Assembly (NCBI GenBank): GCA_028284955.1
Contig: JANQQS010000004.1
Coordinates: forward strand, 1 to 52,487
DNA length: 52,487 nucleotides
From: Myxococcota bacterium
GTDB lineage: Bacteria > Myxococcota_A > Polyangia > Polyangiales > Houyiibacteriaceae
Direction of reading: 5' to 3'
Shown piece by piece: positions 25,623-33,849 of this stretch. The stretch's first letter is position 1. Each line of letters begins with the position of its first letter. Made by a program: the position numbers and the translations under genes. The notes under the pieces were generated by a model, which had not been told where the DNA came from, made no database searches, and saw nothing but the letters and a program-made list of their open reading frames with translations.

Positions 25623-25636
25623 TATACTATTACAGT
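25623..25636 (+). promoter_or_regulatory. -10 element placing transcription start at the kinase ATG
   Basis: TATACT at 25623-25628 matches the sigma-70 -10 consensus at five of six positions. The kinase ATG begins at 25637, so a start site about 7 nt after the element would give a leaderless or near-leaderless mRNA. I see no good -35 at 16-18 bp. Confidence 0.4.
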
Positions 25637-27385
25637 ATGGATGCGCATGCTGCGCACACCCCTGTGCGTTACGGGCGATACGAAATTCTCTTCCCATTGG
25701 CCAAAGGGGGCATGGGAAGCGTGTATGTCGCGCAAGCGGTGGGCGCAGCCGAGTTTCGCAAAACGGTCGCGCTCAAGCTCATTCGACCAGAGTACGTTCA
25801 AAATCCGCGTTTCGTCGATCGATTCCTGAACGAAGGTCGCGTTGCAGCGAACATCTCGAGCCCCTACGTGGCCGGCACACTGGATCTCGACCAGGCGGAG
25901 GATGGGAGTCTCTATCTCGTCAGCGAGTTTATTCTCGGAGAAAACCTCCGACAGCTCTTGGTGGAAAGCCGCAAGCACCAAGATTATGCGAGTCTCTCTA
26001 TCCGTCTTCGAATTCTGACCCAAGCGGCGCAAGGGCTTCGGGACATTCACGAAGCCAAAAACCAAAAAGGCGACCCGCTTGGCCTCGTCCATCGAGATTT
26101 GTCGCCCCACAACATCATGGTGGGCGCCGACGGGCGTGCGCGCATCGTAGATTTCGGCGTGGCCCGTGGAGGACGAAACGCACAACTCACAGAAACCGGC
26201 GAGGTGGTGGGAAAGCTTGGCTATATGTCCCCGGAGCAAGTCGTTGGCGAAGGGGTGGATCAGCGCAGCGACCTGTTTTCGTTTGGGGTGTTGGCCTGGG
26301 AAACGTTGACCGGAAAGCGACTTTTTCGTGGCAAGACGGAGTGGGAGTCGCTCAAACGTATTATCGAACTGCCGATTCCTGAACTGAGCTCGGTCGTGCC
26401 GGATGTACCGATTGAAATCGGAGCATTGATCCGCGCGGCGCTGACCCGAGAACCAAATAAGCGCTTGCAGTCGGCCGCTGCGCTTCACCAAGGCATCGAA
26501 AAAGCTGCGCTCAAAACCATCGGCTTGGCCGAAGAATCAGAAGTCGCAGCGTGGGTCCGCCGCAATGCTCGCCATCGCATTCAGCAGATCGAGGAGGCGC
26601 TTCGCGAGGGGCACAGCGTTGCCGTTCCCAAGATGCCACCTACGGTGGATGGGAACACTCCGCGACAGGAGGAGAGCGGAAATCCATATAGCGAAAGCCA
26701 GTCCGTCCGCGATAAGAACAGCGACGCGCCCACGGTTACCGGAACTCCTGCTCGAGCTCGGGATAGGGCCCGAGGGCACGGCGATGTGTACACGCAGACG
26801 GACGCTCAGACCGCAGGGGGCACTCGGTCGCGGCTGACCCGATATTGGGAGCGCACCCTTCGCGTATACGCAAAACGTCGATGGCTCGCGGTCAAGATTG
26901 TCGCGGCGACCGCGGCGCTGGTTTTCCTTTGGGCACTATTTGGTTCCGAGCCCACTATCCGAAGCTCAGAAAGAAACGCCCGCTCTGCTCAGCCTCGAAC
27001 TTCAGCGTTGGCCTCGAGCCCTCCGCCCACGAGTTCGGTTCCGACAAAACCCACGCCGACCCGCGAGCCGGCGGCCACGGAAGTCCCGGGTATCGTCTCG
27101 GACGAACCTTCTCTCGCGCCCGACCCCTCGGTTGCGTCGTCATCTTCTGGCGCAAAAAAAGCAGTGCCGCCGCGGCGGAGTAGTCGCCGAAAAAAGAAGC
27201 GTTCACTACAGAACAACACGTCCGTAGCCACCGGCCGTCCTCCGGCGGTGGACCCGGTCGCTCCGGTCCCCCCCGTGCAGGAGCCCTCTCCGCCGCCATC
27301 AAAAACCGCGGTCGAGCAACCGGCTCGCCACCATCGATGGCTTCAAGACATCGATGCGTTCGAACGAGAAGCTCGTGTGCGATAA
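25637..27385 (+). CDS. Transmembrane Ser/Thr protein kinase
   Basis: A 582-aa Hanks-type kinase. The N-terminal kinase domain (about residues 15-285) has the glycine loop KGGMGSVY, the ATP lysine Lys 47 in VALKLIR, the catalytic loop HRDLSPHN (His 152 to Asn 159), DFG at 172-174 and the SPEQ substrate motif in GYMSPEQVVG; all are intact. An acidic/polar linker leads to one transmembrane helix (about 419-437), and the periplasmic part is short and Pro/Ser/Arg-rich without recognised domains. The LSPHN form of the loop is typical of myxobacterial kinases. Start ATG 25637, with little room for a ribosome-binding site; convergent with the next gene 42 bp away. Confidence 0.94.
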   Translation: MDAHAAHTPVRYGRYEILFPLAKGGMGSVYVAQAVGAAEFRKTVALKLIRPEYVQNPRFVDRFLNEGRVAANISSPYVAGTLDLDQAEDGSLYLVSEFILGENLRQLLVESRKHQDYASLSIRLRILTQAAQGLRDIHEAKNQKGDPLGLVHRDLSPHNIMVGADGRARIVDFGVARGGRNAQLTETGEVVGKLGYMSPEQVVGEGVDQRSDLFSFGVLAWETLTGKRLFRGKTEWESLKRIIELPIPELSSVVPDVPIEIGALIRAALTREPNKRLQSAAALHQGIEKAALKTIGLAEESEVAAWVRRNARHRIQQIEEALREGHSVAVPKMPPTVDGNTPRQEESGNPYSESQSVRDKNSDAPTVTGTPARARDRARGHGDVYTQTDAQTAGGTRSRLTRYWERTLRVYAKRRWLAVKIVAATAALVFLWALFGSEPTIRSSERNARSAQPRTSALASSPPPTSSVPTKPTPTREPAATEVPGIVSDEPSLAPDPSVASSSSGAKKAVPPRRSSRRKKKRSLQNNTSVATGRPPAVDPVAPVPPVQEPSPPPSKTAVEQPARHHRWLQDIDAFEREARVR

Positions 27386-27427
27386 GTTTTGTCTGCCGGG
27401 CCAACGGTGTACGAACGAGGCTCGCGA

Positions 27428-28003
27428 CTACTCACAGAAATGGCGGCCATCGAGCCGGCAGTAGCTCGTTGGCGCGTCGCCGGTCAAACATCCCTCGATG
27501 GAACAGCGGTCGACTTGTATCGCTTCGGTTGGAAGGCCGCGAGGGGGAAACTCGGTGGACGAATCGGGGCCCCAGAACGTGCGCTCGCCCAGGTACATAG
27601 GACGCTCCAGAGCGAACCATAACTCTCCTGCGATCTCTGCGCCTCCCGTGACGCTGCAGCTCTCATTGGCGCAGAAACGTAGCTTGATGTGCACGAGCTC
27701 GGAGAGCGCACTGGCCACCACGCTGAGCTGAATCTGGTTCGTGCCTTCAGCCAGCTCGAAGCTTGGATCGCTGCCTACCCATACATTGGGAAACGGAAAC
27801 TCTTCGCCTCGGCGAACTTGCACTTGGAGAAATTGCGCCTCGCTCGATGTGGCACGGGGCACTTCAAAATCGATTTCCAAGACGGCATTGTCTTCCGCGC
27901 ATCCTTGCATGCCACCTGCCACCATCCACAGCATGGCTCCTCCGAGGGAGGCGGTGATGCGTCTACGCCATCGCGCGCGGGTTACGATCTCGCGAACGCT
28001 CAT
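27428..28003 (-). CDS. Putative lipoprotein coupled to TPR protein
   Basis: A 191-aa predicted lipoprotein. ATG 28003 gives a signal with a twin-Arg-like WRRRI start, a hydrophobic stretch and a lipobox GMQGC (Cys 35). The mature part is acidic and beta-rich with four Cys near the C-terminus (CANESC, CSIEGC). It overlaps the TPR gene by 4 bp (ATGA). I do not recognise the family. The pair resembles the TPR/lipoprotein pair at 4.6-7.0 kb in organisation though the lipoproteins differ. Confidence 0.72.
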   Translation of the reverse strand: MSVREIVTRARWRRRITASLGGAMLWMVAGGMQGCAEDNAVLEIDFEVPRATSSEAQFLQVQVRRGEEFPFPNVWVGSDPSFELAEGTNQIQLSVVASALSELVHIKLRFCANESCSVTGGAEIAGELWFALERPMYLGERTFWGPDSSTEFPPRGLPTEAIQVDRCSIEGCLTGDAPTSYCRLDGRHFCE

Positions 28004-28713
28004 AGATCGACCCGAATGTCGCTCTGGGGCTCTAGGCCACCCGAGTCGCGCAACAGCACCCCTGCGGCCACAGCTCCTCCCACCACCACCAACGAAACGC
28101 TGACCCACAACCACGGATTGCGACGCAGCGGACGGGAGCGAAGCTTCTCAAACTTTGGCGTGAGGTCGAATACCTGACCTGCTTCTAGCGCTCCGTTCCA
28201 GGTAAAACGTTCGTGTCCTTCGAAGTCGATCCACAGGGCATGGTTTCCTGGGTCTGTCTCAATCACCCACGGGCGAGAACCAAAGTCCTTTCTGCGTTGC
28301 CCATCGAGCGTAAGACGATAGCGTTGTCGAGGCTTGAGGCGGCCAATACGAAGTTCGGCCACCTTCGCGTCTGCTTCATCGCGCAACTGCCGAATTCGAT
28401 CTCGGTCCATTCCTTGAGGAAGCAAAGGTTTTTCCAGAAGCTCGTGAAACACTTGGCGAGCTTCCAAATGTCGGCCCAGCGCGCGCAGCGAGAGCCCTAC
28501 GTTCATCAGCGCCGACGCAGCGCCGGAAAGTTCGTACGCACGTCGAAAATGCCGTTCCGCATCATCCCAGCGGAGTTCCTCGGTGGCTTGCGTGCCCCGA
28601 ATAAAGTAGTCCCGCGCTAGAGCTACTTCGCCCTCGGGGGCCTCATTGGTCTGCGCCGCTACGCCATACGGCTTCAGAATCGCAACCGAGAAGGCCGCAA
28701 CCGACGCGAACAA
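28000..28713 (-). CDS. TPR protein with C-terminal membrane helix
   Basis: A 237-aa predicted exported protein. An N-terminal signal (LFASVAAFSVAILKPYGVAAQ) is followed by two or three TPR units (GTQATEELRWDDAERHFRRAY, ALMNVGLSLRALGRHLEARQVF), a PEGA-like beta segment (about 125-180, with RYRLTLDGQ and NHALWIDFEGHE) and one transmembrane helix (WLWVSVSLVVVGGAVAAGVLL). The start is TTG 28713, supported by a strong AGGGGAGG ribosome-binding site 6 nt upstream. It is paralogous in layout to the gene at 4559. Likely an envelope scaffold; function unknown. Confidence 0.75.
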   Translation of the reverse strand: MFASVAAFSVAILKPYGVAAQTNEAPEGEVALARDYFIRGTQATEELRWDDAERHFRRAYELSGAASALMNVGLSLRALGRHLEARQVFHELLEKPLLPQGMDRDRIRQLRDEADAKVAELRIGRLKPRQRYRLTLDGQRRKDFGSRPWVIETDPGNHALWIDFEGHERFTWNGALEAGQVFDLTPKFEKLRSRPLRRNPWLWVSVSLVVVGGAVAAGVLLRDSGGLEPQSDIRVDL

Positions 28714-28802
28714 AACGAGCCTCCCCTTGGAATGCCTGGAAATCTGCGCCCCCTCCGCCAGGACACAAGAATGATAAACAATGACCGACGGCGTGGTCCA
28801 GG

Positions 28803-31169
28803 CTACCTAGTCTGTTTCGGGGACGGGTGGCGTTTCCAGCCTTGCCAAAATTTGGCCGGATGTCCCAGCGTCTCATCTTCCAGACCCTGCATCGTTTCGG
28901 CGAGCGGCATGCGGGCCCATACTTCGATGATGGCTTCCAGCCCGCGCACACGCTCCTTCAAGACCTCCGTTTGCAGCCTATCCGAAAGCCCTCGCGCCAG
29001 TGTACGCAAGTGGATCAGACGTTCTCGGTAGGCATCTTGAACGATGAATGCGATCTGCTTGCCCAGTTCATAGATCTGGCTGCGCGCGGACCGAAGGCTG
29101 AGATCGACCCGGCCGGATGATTCTTTGGTCAGCGTGTAGTTGGGTAGATCCCACCAGAACGTCAGCGATCCGGCGTAGTTGGTTTGTCGATCGCGTTCGA
29201 GTATCGAAGCAGGCTGGTAAATCGCAATGTCTTCTCGTCGGTTCGGGCGTGGCGCGCGCAGCGAGAAACGCAGATGCATCGAAGGCACCAGGTAACTTCG
29301 CTTCTGAACGTTGCGGTCTCGCGCCAAAAACGATTCGTGAAGCTGAGTGGCGAGCAGCACGCGTTCCGATACGGTGCGGAGCGGCGGCGTCGCCGCGATT
29401 CGGAGCCGCGCCCATCGTTGGCTCTTGATGTCGACATCGTTGCCTCGCTCGGGAAGCGGCGCGGTCGTCCAGATGGCGCCACCACCGATCGCCCACCAGC
29501 GCGGCGGATGCCCAGACTCTGCGCGGGTTGCTTTTACGCGCTGAATAAGCCGCTCCGAAGCGCCGTTGAAAAATGGAGTCCACGTTTCGCCGTCATCGTC
29601 TGAGGCGTAGAGCGTGGTGTGATTCTTAACGATTCGCCCAACCCGCTCAATTCCGCTCGCGATTCGCGCATCGGAAGCCACCGGCAAGTTGAAGTTCGGT
29701 AGCTTGAACGGCTTGCCATATCGGGCCGCGGCCACGATTCGTTTGCCGCCCGACTCCGTTTGACCGATGGTCACAGAGACCGACGTATGACGACCAAATA
29801 GATTGGGGGCGATCATCTGCCAGTTCGTGCCCCCGTCGGGCGAGCGACGAATACCATCGTCAGTGGCCAACCAGATATCGTCGCCGTCGACCTCGATCCA
29901 GTTGATCTGAGTCCATGGCGCAGTGGTCGCGTTATTGAAGTCCGGGTAGCACATTTCGAGACCCTGATTCGACGTGGGGTCTCCTCGAAACAATACGTGG
30001 TCGGTGGCCACGAACACGGTTTTCGGATCTTCGGTGTGAAACGCCGCGCCGTTGGAAATGCGACCCGGCCATCCGCTCAAGTCTTGGTCGAAGGTGATGC
30101 CGCCGTCGGTCGAAATGAACGGCCCAAACGTCGTGGTCACATAGATCCGATTCGGATCGAGCGGTGAACACGCGAGGTGGTACAGTTGCACTCGGCCAGG
30201 GAGTCGCAAGAGGCGCACGAACGTCAGCCCGCCGTCGGTCGAACCGAGCAGCTCGTCGCGAGTGGCCGCGAGTACTTCGAACTCGCCACCGGGGCAGATT
30301 TCTACTCGACGAACGTAGTTCACCGGTTGGTGGGCGATCGAGTCGCGGAGGATGAACTCGGAAAACCCGCTTGCGTTGTTGGATGCGCGAACCGACATGA
30401 ACTCCGGCCCGAACGCGAAGAAGAGTGTGCGAAACGGCGCGGATACCCGTTGGGCGGGCTCTTGGGCGAAGGGTGGATCGGTAAAAATAGTAAGCCCCGG
30501 CGGGGTCACGTCGCCCAAACTGGGCAGACTCGGGGGACGCATGATCCCCGACCTCCGATCAATGATGTACGGATCGAGTTCGATTTCTCGCCACGTCACG
30601 CCGCCATCCTCGCTGCGCAAAATGGTGGATTCCTGAGTGCCCACGATGATCAGGTCGGGATTGTTCGGATGCATCGCGAAATCGGTGAGCTGCCCCGCCA
30701 CACGCGGGGGCAACACCAATCGCCGCCAGAGCCATTTCGGTGGCGGGGGAGGGCCATCGTCGGCTTCGCCTTCCGTGCCATCGCCGGGGATTTCTTCACC
30801 CGGCGCGAAGAACTCTACGCTGGGGGCAGGGTCGGCACCGGGAGCAGGAGTGGCACCGGGAGCAGGAGCGGCACTGGGCGCGGGAGTGGCACTGGGAGTC
30901 GGGTTGGCGGTCGGCGCAGGGTCGGCACCGGGATTGGGACGGGCAGCAGGGCCGGGTTCGGCACCAAGGCTGGGATTGGCACCGGGATCGGGACTGGGGC
31001 CGGCATTGGGACCAAGGCCGGGCGCTGGCTTCGGGGGTTCCTGAGCCGTCGCGGAGGGTCCCAAGAAGGTGGGTTGAGCCGCGGGAAGCAGCAGGCACGC
31101 GGCAGCCGTGACGATTCCGCGAATTGAGATGAGGTAATGTGGATACGTCCCCAAGTTGGTGTACACCAA
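28803..31169 (-). CDS. Exported BNR/sortilin-like beta-propeller protein with Pro/Gly/Ala linker
   Basis: A protein of up to 788 aa. The N-terminus contains a secretion signal (AAACLLLPAA region); the exact start is uncertain (TTG 31169, GTG 31166 or a later codon). Residues about 45-120 are a low-complexity (P/A)xPxPGA tract encoded by 6- and 18-bp repeats. The propeller (about 145-640) has Asp-box strands SEDGGVTW, STDGGLTF, STDGGITF, SPDGGTNW and SDDDGETW, as in sortilin/VPS10 and BNR glycosyl hydrolases. The C-terminal 150 aa is helical with a YELGKQIAFIVQDAYRERL segment. It likely acts outside the cytoplasm. Stands alone, upstream of the TPR gene by 89 bp. Confidence 0.82.
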   Translation of the reverse strand: MVYTNLGTYPHYLISIRGIVTAAACLLLPAAQPTFLGPSATAQEPPKPAPGLGPNAGPSPDPGANPSLGAEPGPAARPNPGADPAPTANPTPSATPAPSAAPAPGATPAPGADPAPSVEFFAPGEEIPGDGTEGEADDGPPPPPKWLWRRLVLPPRVAGQLTDFAMHPNNPDLIIVGTQESTILRSEDGGVTWREIELDPYIIDRRSGIMRPPSLPSLGDVTPPGLTIFTDPPFAQEPAQRVSAPFRTLFFAFGPEFMSVRASNNASGFSEFILRDSIAHQPVNYVRRVEICPGGEFEVLAATRDELLGSTDGGLTFVRLLRLPGRVQLYHLACSPLDPNRIYVTTTFGPFISTDGGITFDQDLSGWPGRISNGAAFHTEDPKTVFVATDHVLFRGDPTSNQGLEMCYPDFNNATTAPWTQINWIEVDGDDIWLATDDGIRRSPDGGTNWQMIAPNLFGRHTSVSVTIGQTESGGKRIVAAARYGKPFKLPNFNLPVASDARIASGIERVGRIVKNHTTLYASDDDGETWTPFFNGASERLIQRVKATRAESGHPPRWWAIGGGAIWTTAPLPERGNDVDIKSQRWARLRIAATPPLRTVSERVLLATQLHESFLARDRNVQKRSYLVPSMHLRFSLRAPRPNRREDIAIYQPASILERDRQTNYAGSLTFWWDLPNYTLTKESSGRVDLSLRSARSQIYELGKQIAFIVQDAYRERLIHLRTLARGLSDRLQTEVLKERVRGLEAIIEVWARMPLAETMQGLEDETLGHPAKFWQGWKRHPSPKQTR
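30823..31028 (-). repeat. Low-complexity repeat inside the BNR-propeller gene
   Basis: Repeated GGCACCGGGAGCAGGAG-like units (plus strand) of 6 and 18 bp encode the Pro/Gly/Ala linker of the propeller protein. The unit length is a multiple of 3, so copy-number change would keep the frame. Confidence 0.7.
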
Positions 31170-31464
31170 AACTGGGACGGATCTCCGTTAAAGTCAAACA
31201 GATTCAATAGATAGCGCTTCACGTTCTCCGTTGACGCAAACGCTATTGTCCGCTCTCGACGCGATAGGGCTGAGCAGCAAATTGAGGTCCTCGAGCTGCG
31301 CAACGGCTGCGTTTTTCTTCCCTGCGGGAGCAGAACGGAGCGCGCCAACCGTGCTCCTGTCTGCTTTCGCAGTATTTTGGTTCGACTTCGACTGACCCGA
31401 ACGAAGGAGTGCGCTCTGGCACGCTCATTGCTGAGCTGTCCGGACCGAAGAAAGGTCAACTGCC

Positions 31465-32109
31465 ATGAATAAGCTCACTGTTTTCGCCGCCGCGTGGGGT
31501 CTTCTGGCCGTGGGCAGCGGCTGCGTCGCCGACACCGCGGCGGATGATGAATCGACGCTCAAGCACATAGACGGCACGTTCTGGGTCACCGGCAAATGTG
31601 CAGAGAAGGACAACTGGGGTCTGACTTCAAAGGACGGCAAGCTTCTACTGTCGTTTGATCTTTCTCTCGCGCCCGCCGACCAACCGCGTCGCCACTACAA
31701 GGGTGGTTTCGAGTCGACACAATCGCCGACGTACGGCGCAGCGATTGCAGCAGAAGGAATCGGCAAACTCACCAGCCGCGCGTACGCGCCCATAGTGGAG
31801 CTGCCGAGCGGGCTGGTGCAGCGAACCACGACGGCCCGCGGGACGATCAACAAAGTCACGTTCTCCGATCCGAACAAACTGGACGCTCTGAGCACCGCGG
31901 GCGACGAGATGCTGGTCGACATTGAGCTGACCCTCGCATACTCAGAGCTCGACACTACTGCGCATCAATACAATATCGATCGTACAACGAGCAAGCTTTT
32001 CGGCTATGAGAACTCGCACATGATTGAGAGCACGGAGACGGTGAAGTTCCATGGCTGCTCCTACGAATATCGCTACCCGCCCGATGCCCAGGACGCCCCG
32101 ACGCCTTGA
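31465..32109 (+). CDS. Putative lipoprotein, unknown family
   Basis: A 214-aa predicted lipoprotein with signal MNKLTVFAAAWGLLAVGSGC (Cys 20). The mature protein is beta-rich without recognised domains, has only two further cysteines (TGKCAE and FHGCSYEY) and ends PPDAQDAPTP. ATG 31465 starts the signal. Upstream (31170-31464) there is a 295-bp gene-free spacer between divergent genes in which I see no clear promoter. Downstream lies the hexamer tract and repeat B. Confidence 0.75.
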   Translation: MNKLTVFAAAWGLLAVGSGCVADTAADDESTLKHIDGTFWVTGKCAEKDNWGLTSKDGKLLLSFDLSLAPADQPRRHYKGGFESTQSPTYGAAIAAEGIGKLTSRAYAPIVELPSGLVQRTTTARGTINKVTFSDPNKLDALSTAGDEMLVDIELTLAYSELDTTAHQYNIDRTTSKLFGYENSHMIESTETVKFHGCSYEYRYPPDAQDAPTP

Positions 32110-32488
32110 TGCTACCAGCACATCCGTGCCTCCGATCGAGCCGCGAATCGTCCACCGTTCGGTGGAGCCGGATGCCGATGCAGAATCAGACGCAGACACC
32201 GACACCCGACGCTGAATCAGAATCAGATGCCGAGGTAGATCCCGATTCCGATGCCGATACGGTCGCAGAATCAGAGTCTGATTCGAATGCCGACCACGCG
32301 GGGCCCCTCACCGACTCCGGCCCCGGTTGCGTTGGGCTTCAGCGGTGGGACAAGACTGCAAGCGACGACGACGCCTCGAATCGCCTCGGCAGTCTACTCG
32401 ACGAAACCACCGAGCGTGCCTCCTGGCGGGGGAGCTTGGGTGAATCGGCGGGGTCGTACCCCGACGAGAGGGTTTGGGTGCCAAACCC
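32110..32488. other. Gene-free stretch with hexamer tract and repeat B
   Basis: A frame stays open through most of this stretch, but its predicted peptide is only a translation of the GAN-NCN tract followed by repeat B, with no ribosome-binding site or recognised domain. I see no gene. It separates the convergent lipoprotein and aldo/keto reductase genes. Confidence 0.7.
32168..32294 (+). repeat. Degenerate GAN-NCN hexamer tract 2
   Basis: Units such as GCCGAT, GCAGAA, TCAGAC, TCAGAT and TCCGAT alternate an acidic codon with Ser/Ala/Thr/Pro codons. One plus-strand frame reads DAESESDAEVDPDSDADTV. It begins 58 bp after the stop of the lipoprotein gene. Confidence 0.7.
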
Positions 32489-32490
32489 TC
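32415..32490. repeat. Dispersed repeat B, copy 1
   Basis: Identical to 52393-52468 at 73 of 76 positions. It contains two adjacent hairpins with 3-nt loops: CGGGGT/ACCCCG (32449-32463) and GAGGGTTTGG/CCAAACCCTC (32468-32490). Two of the three differences between copies fall on the same base pair of the second hairpin and preserve pairing (T-A here, C-G in the other copy). The TGA stop of the minus-strand aldo/keto reductase (32489-32491) overlaps the foot of this hairpin. Confidence 0.88.
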
Positions 32491-33331
32491 AGACAAAGAG
32501 TGCTTCGATGGCCGCGAGCTCTGGCGGCGCGAGCGTGAACATGAAGATGGCGAGGTCCTCGTCCATGTGCTGCCGCGAGGTCGTTCCGATGAGCGGGACC
32601 GCTCCGAGTTGGGTCAGCGCTCGGTAGAGCACCTGTGCCGGCGTCTTGTCGTGGTGTGCGCACGCTGCCTGCACCGCGGCGCTTTCGAGGAGGTGAGGGT
32701 TCGCGGTGAGGGTCCAGAAGCTCTGGTAGGCCACGCCGTGGCCCGCGCAAAACGCGCGGAGCCGAACGTCGTAACCACTGTCTTGATAGAAACGGTTCTG
32801 GAGCACCGCCGGCGGGATTCGCGCCTCCGCGACGAGACGCTCGAAGAGTGCCGGATCGTAGCAATTAGAGATGCCCAACTGACGCACCTGCCCCGCGTCC
32901 ACCGCGGCCTCGAGCGCACGCCAGACGAGCATCGTGTCCGCGAAGGTCCGAAGCGGCGAGTGCAGCACCACGGCATCCAAGCGGTCGACGTGCAGATTCG
33001 CGTGGGAGCGCTGAATGGATTGGGCGACCTGTTCCGGAAGCGGAGCCTCTGGGTCGTAGGGAACACGCGCCGGGTCCTGACCGGACAGCGGCGTGAACTT
33101 GGTCTGAACGTAAAGGCTATCTCGGGGCACGCCCGCATCCAGCGCCGCCATCAACCCACGACCCACGCCCGCCTCATCGTAGTGCTTCGGCTGGCACGCA
33201 GTATCGACGCCCCGGAAGCCCGCCATCAACGCCTCCTCAACGAGAGCCGCGGTGCGCTCCTTCTTCCAGGCCGTGCCGTAAACGATGGACGGCATGGTGA
33301 CGCCCGCGTGCGTTGTGACCTCTTCGCTCAT
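32489..33331 (-). CDS. Aldo/keto reductase
   Basis: A 280-aa NADPH-dependent oxidoreductase of the aldo/keto reductase superfamily (TIM barrel). The catalytic tetrad is present: Asp 43 (GVDTA), Tyr 51 (HYDEAGVG), Lys 78 (VQTKF) and His 124 (VVLHSP). Substrate is unknown; this short form lacks the long C-terminal loop of specific sub-families. The C-terminal IGTTSRQHMDEDL is the usual cofactor phosphate-binding segment. ATG 33331. The gene stands alone, with repeat B at its stop codon and a palindrome-rich stretch upstream. Confidence 0.93.
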   Translation of the reverse strand: MSEEVTTHAGVTMPSIVYGTAWKKERTAALVEEALMAGFRGVDTACQPKHYDEAGVGRGLMAALDAGVPRDSLYVQTKFTPLSGQDPARVPYDPEAPLPEQVAQSIQRSHANLHVDRLDAVVLHSPLRTFADTMLVWRALEAAVDAGQVRQLGISNCYDPALFERLVAEARIPPAVLQNRFYQDSGYDVRLRAFCAGHGVAYQSFWTLTANPHLLESAAVQAACAHHDKTPAQVLYRALTQLGAVPLIGTTSRQHMDEDLAIFMFTLAPPELAAIEALFV

Positions 33332-33512
33332 GATGAGGACCCTAGCCCGGATATTTCATCGGGGCGGTCTGCGGTCGTGGGCCGACCCGGCGAGACCACA
33401 AGGCGCCGCACCTTTTGATGCGACGTCCTGTCTAGAACGCTAGTGCGTAGATCAAAGCAGGGGGAGGACCCCCTCGGCGTCCTCGAAGTCCGAAGGGGTC
33501 GAGGGGCCCACC

Positions 33513-33536
33513 TCGCCGGCAGCGTTACGCCGGCGA
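33513..33536. repeat. Hairpin TCGCCGGC / GCCGGCGA
   Basis: Perfect 8-bp arms (33513-33520 and 33529-33536) with an 8-nt loop, 18 bp before the first REP-like palindrome. Confidence 0.7.
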
Positions 33537-33553
33537 AGTTCTTTCATCCGCCC

Positions 33554-33595
33554 AAGATTGGGGACGGGGAAATTTCTTTCCCCGTCCCCAATCTT
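33554..33595. repeat. REP-like palindrome, copy 1
   Basis: Arms of 19 bp (33554-33572 and 33577-33595; core GATTGGGGACGGGGAAA) pair perfectly around a 4-nt spacer TTTC. The second copy at 33752-33793 has the same arms and spacer TCTC. Such GGGGACGGGG palindromes resemble REP/MITE elements of other genomes. Confidence 0.9.
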
Positions 33596-33751
33596 TCGAA
33601 GTTAGAGGGTTGGGCGGAGGCCCGATTCTCGAGATCCTCAGAAGTGGTCATGGTTGCCTCTGACAACCAGTATGCATCGAACCGTCAAAACGGTCAGCGC
33701 TCAAGCCGTCAACGCCATCAGAACGGTTAAAGTTGTCCTGTTCAAGATTGC

Positions 33752-33793
33752 AAGATTGGGGACGGGGAAATCTCTTTCCCCGTCCCCAATCTT
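33752..33793. repeat. REP-like palindrome, copy 2
   Basis: Same 19-bp arms as copy 1 (33752-33770 and 33775-33793), spacer TCTC. It is flanked by an imperfect direct repeat beginning CATCAGAAC, which would fit insertion into or duplication of a short sequence. Confidence 0.9.
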
Positions 33794-33849
33794 TTCATCA
33801 GAACCGTCAAAGCTGCCCTGAGCGGGAAGCTCAGAGACACATCCCAGTA

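Noticed and set aside
32106-32627. Possible gene encoding an Asp/Ser-rich protein
   Set aside because: It is the translation of the hexamer tract plus repeat B and overlaps the aldo/keto reductase; no start signals.
33443-33730. Possible 95-codon gene in the palindrome island
   Set aside because: It runs through the REP-like palindrome, has no ribosome-binding site and no family resemblance.
33676-33827. Small frame from ATG in the island through the second palindrome (MHRTVKTV ...)
   Set aside because: Basic short peptide partly encoded by the palindrome arms; no evidence beyond an open frame.
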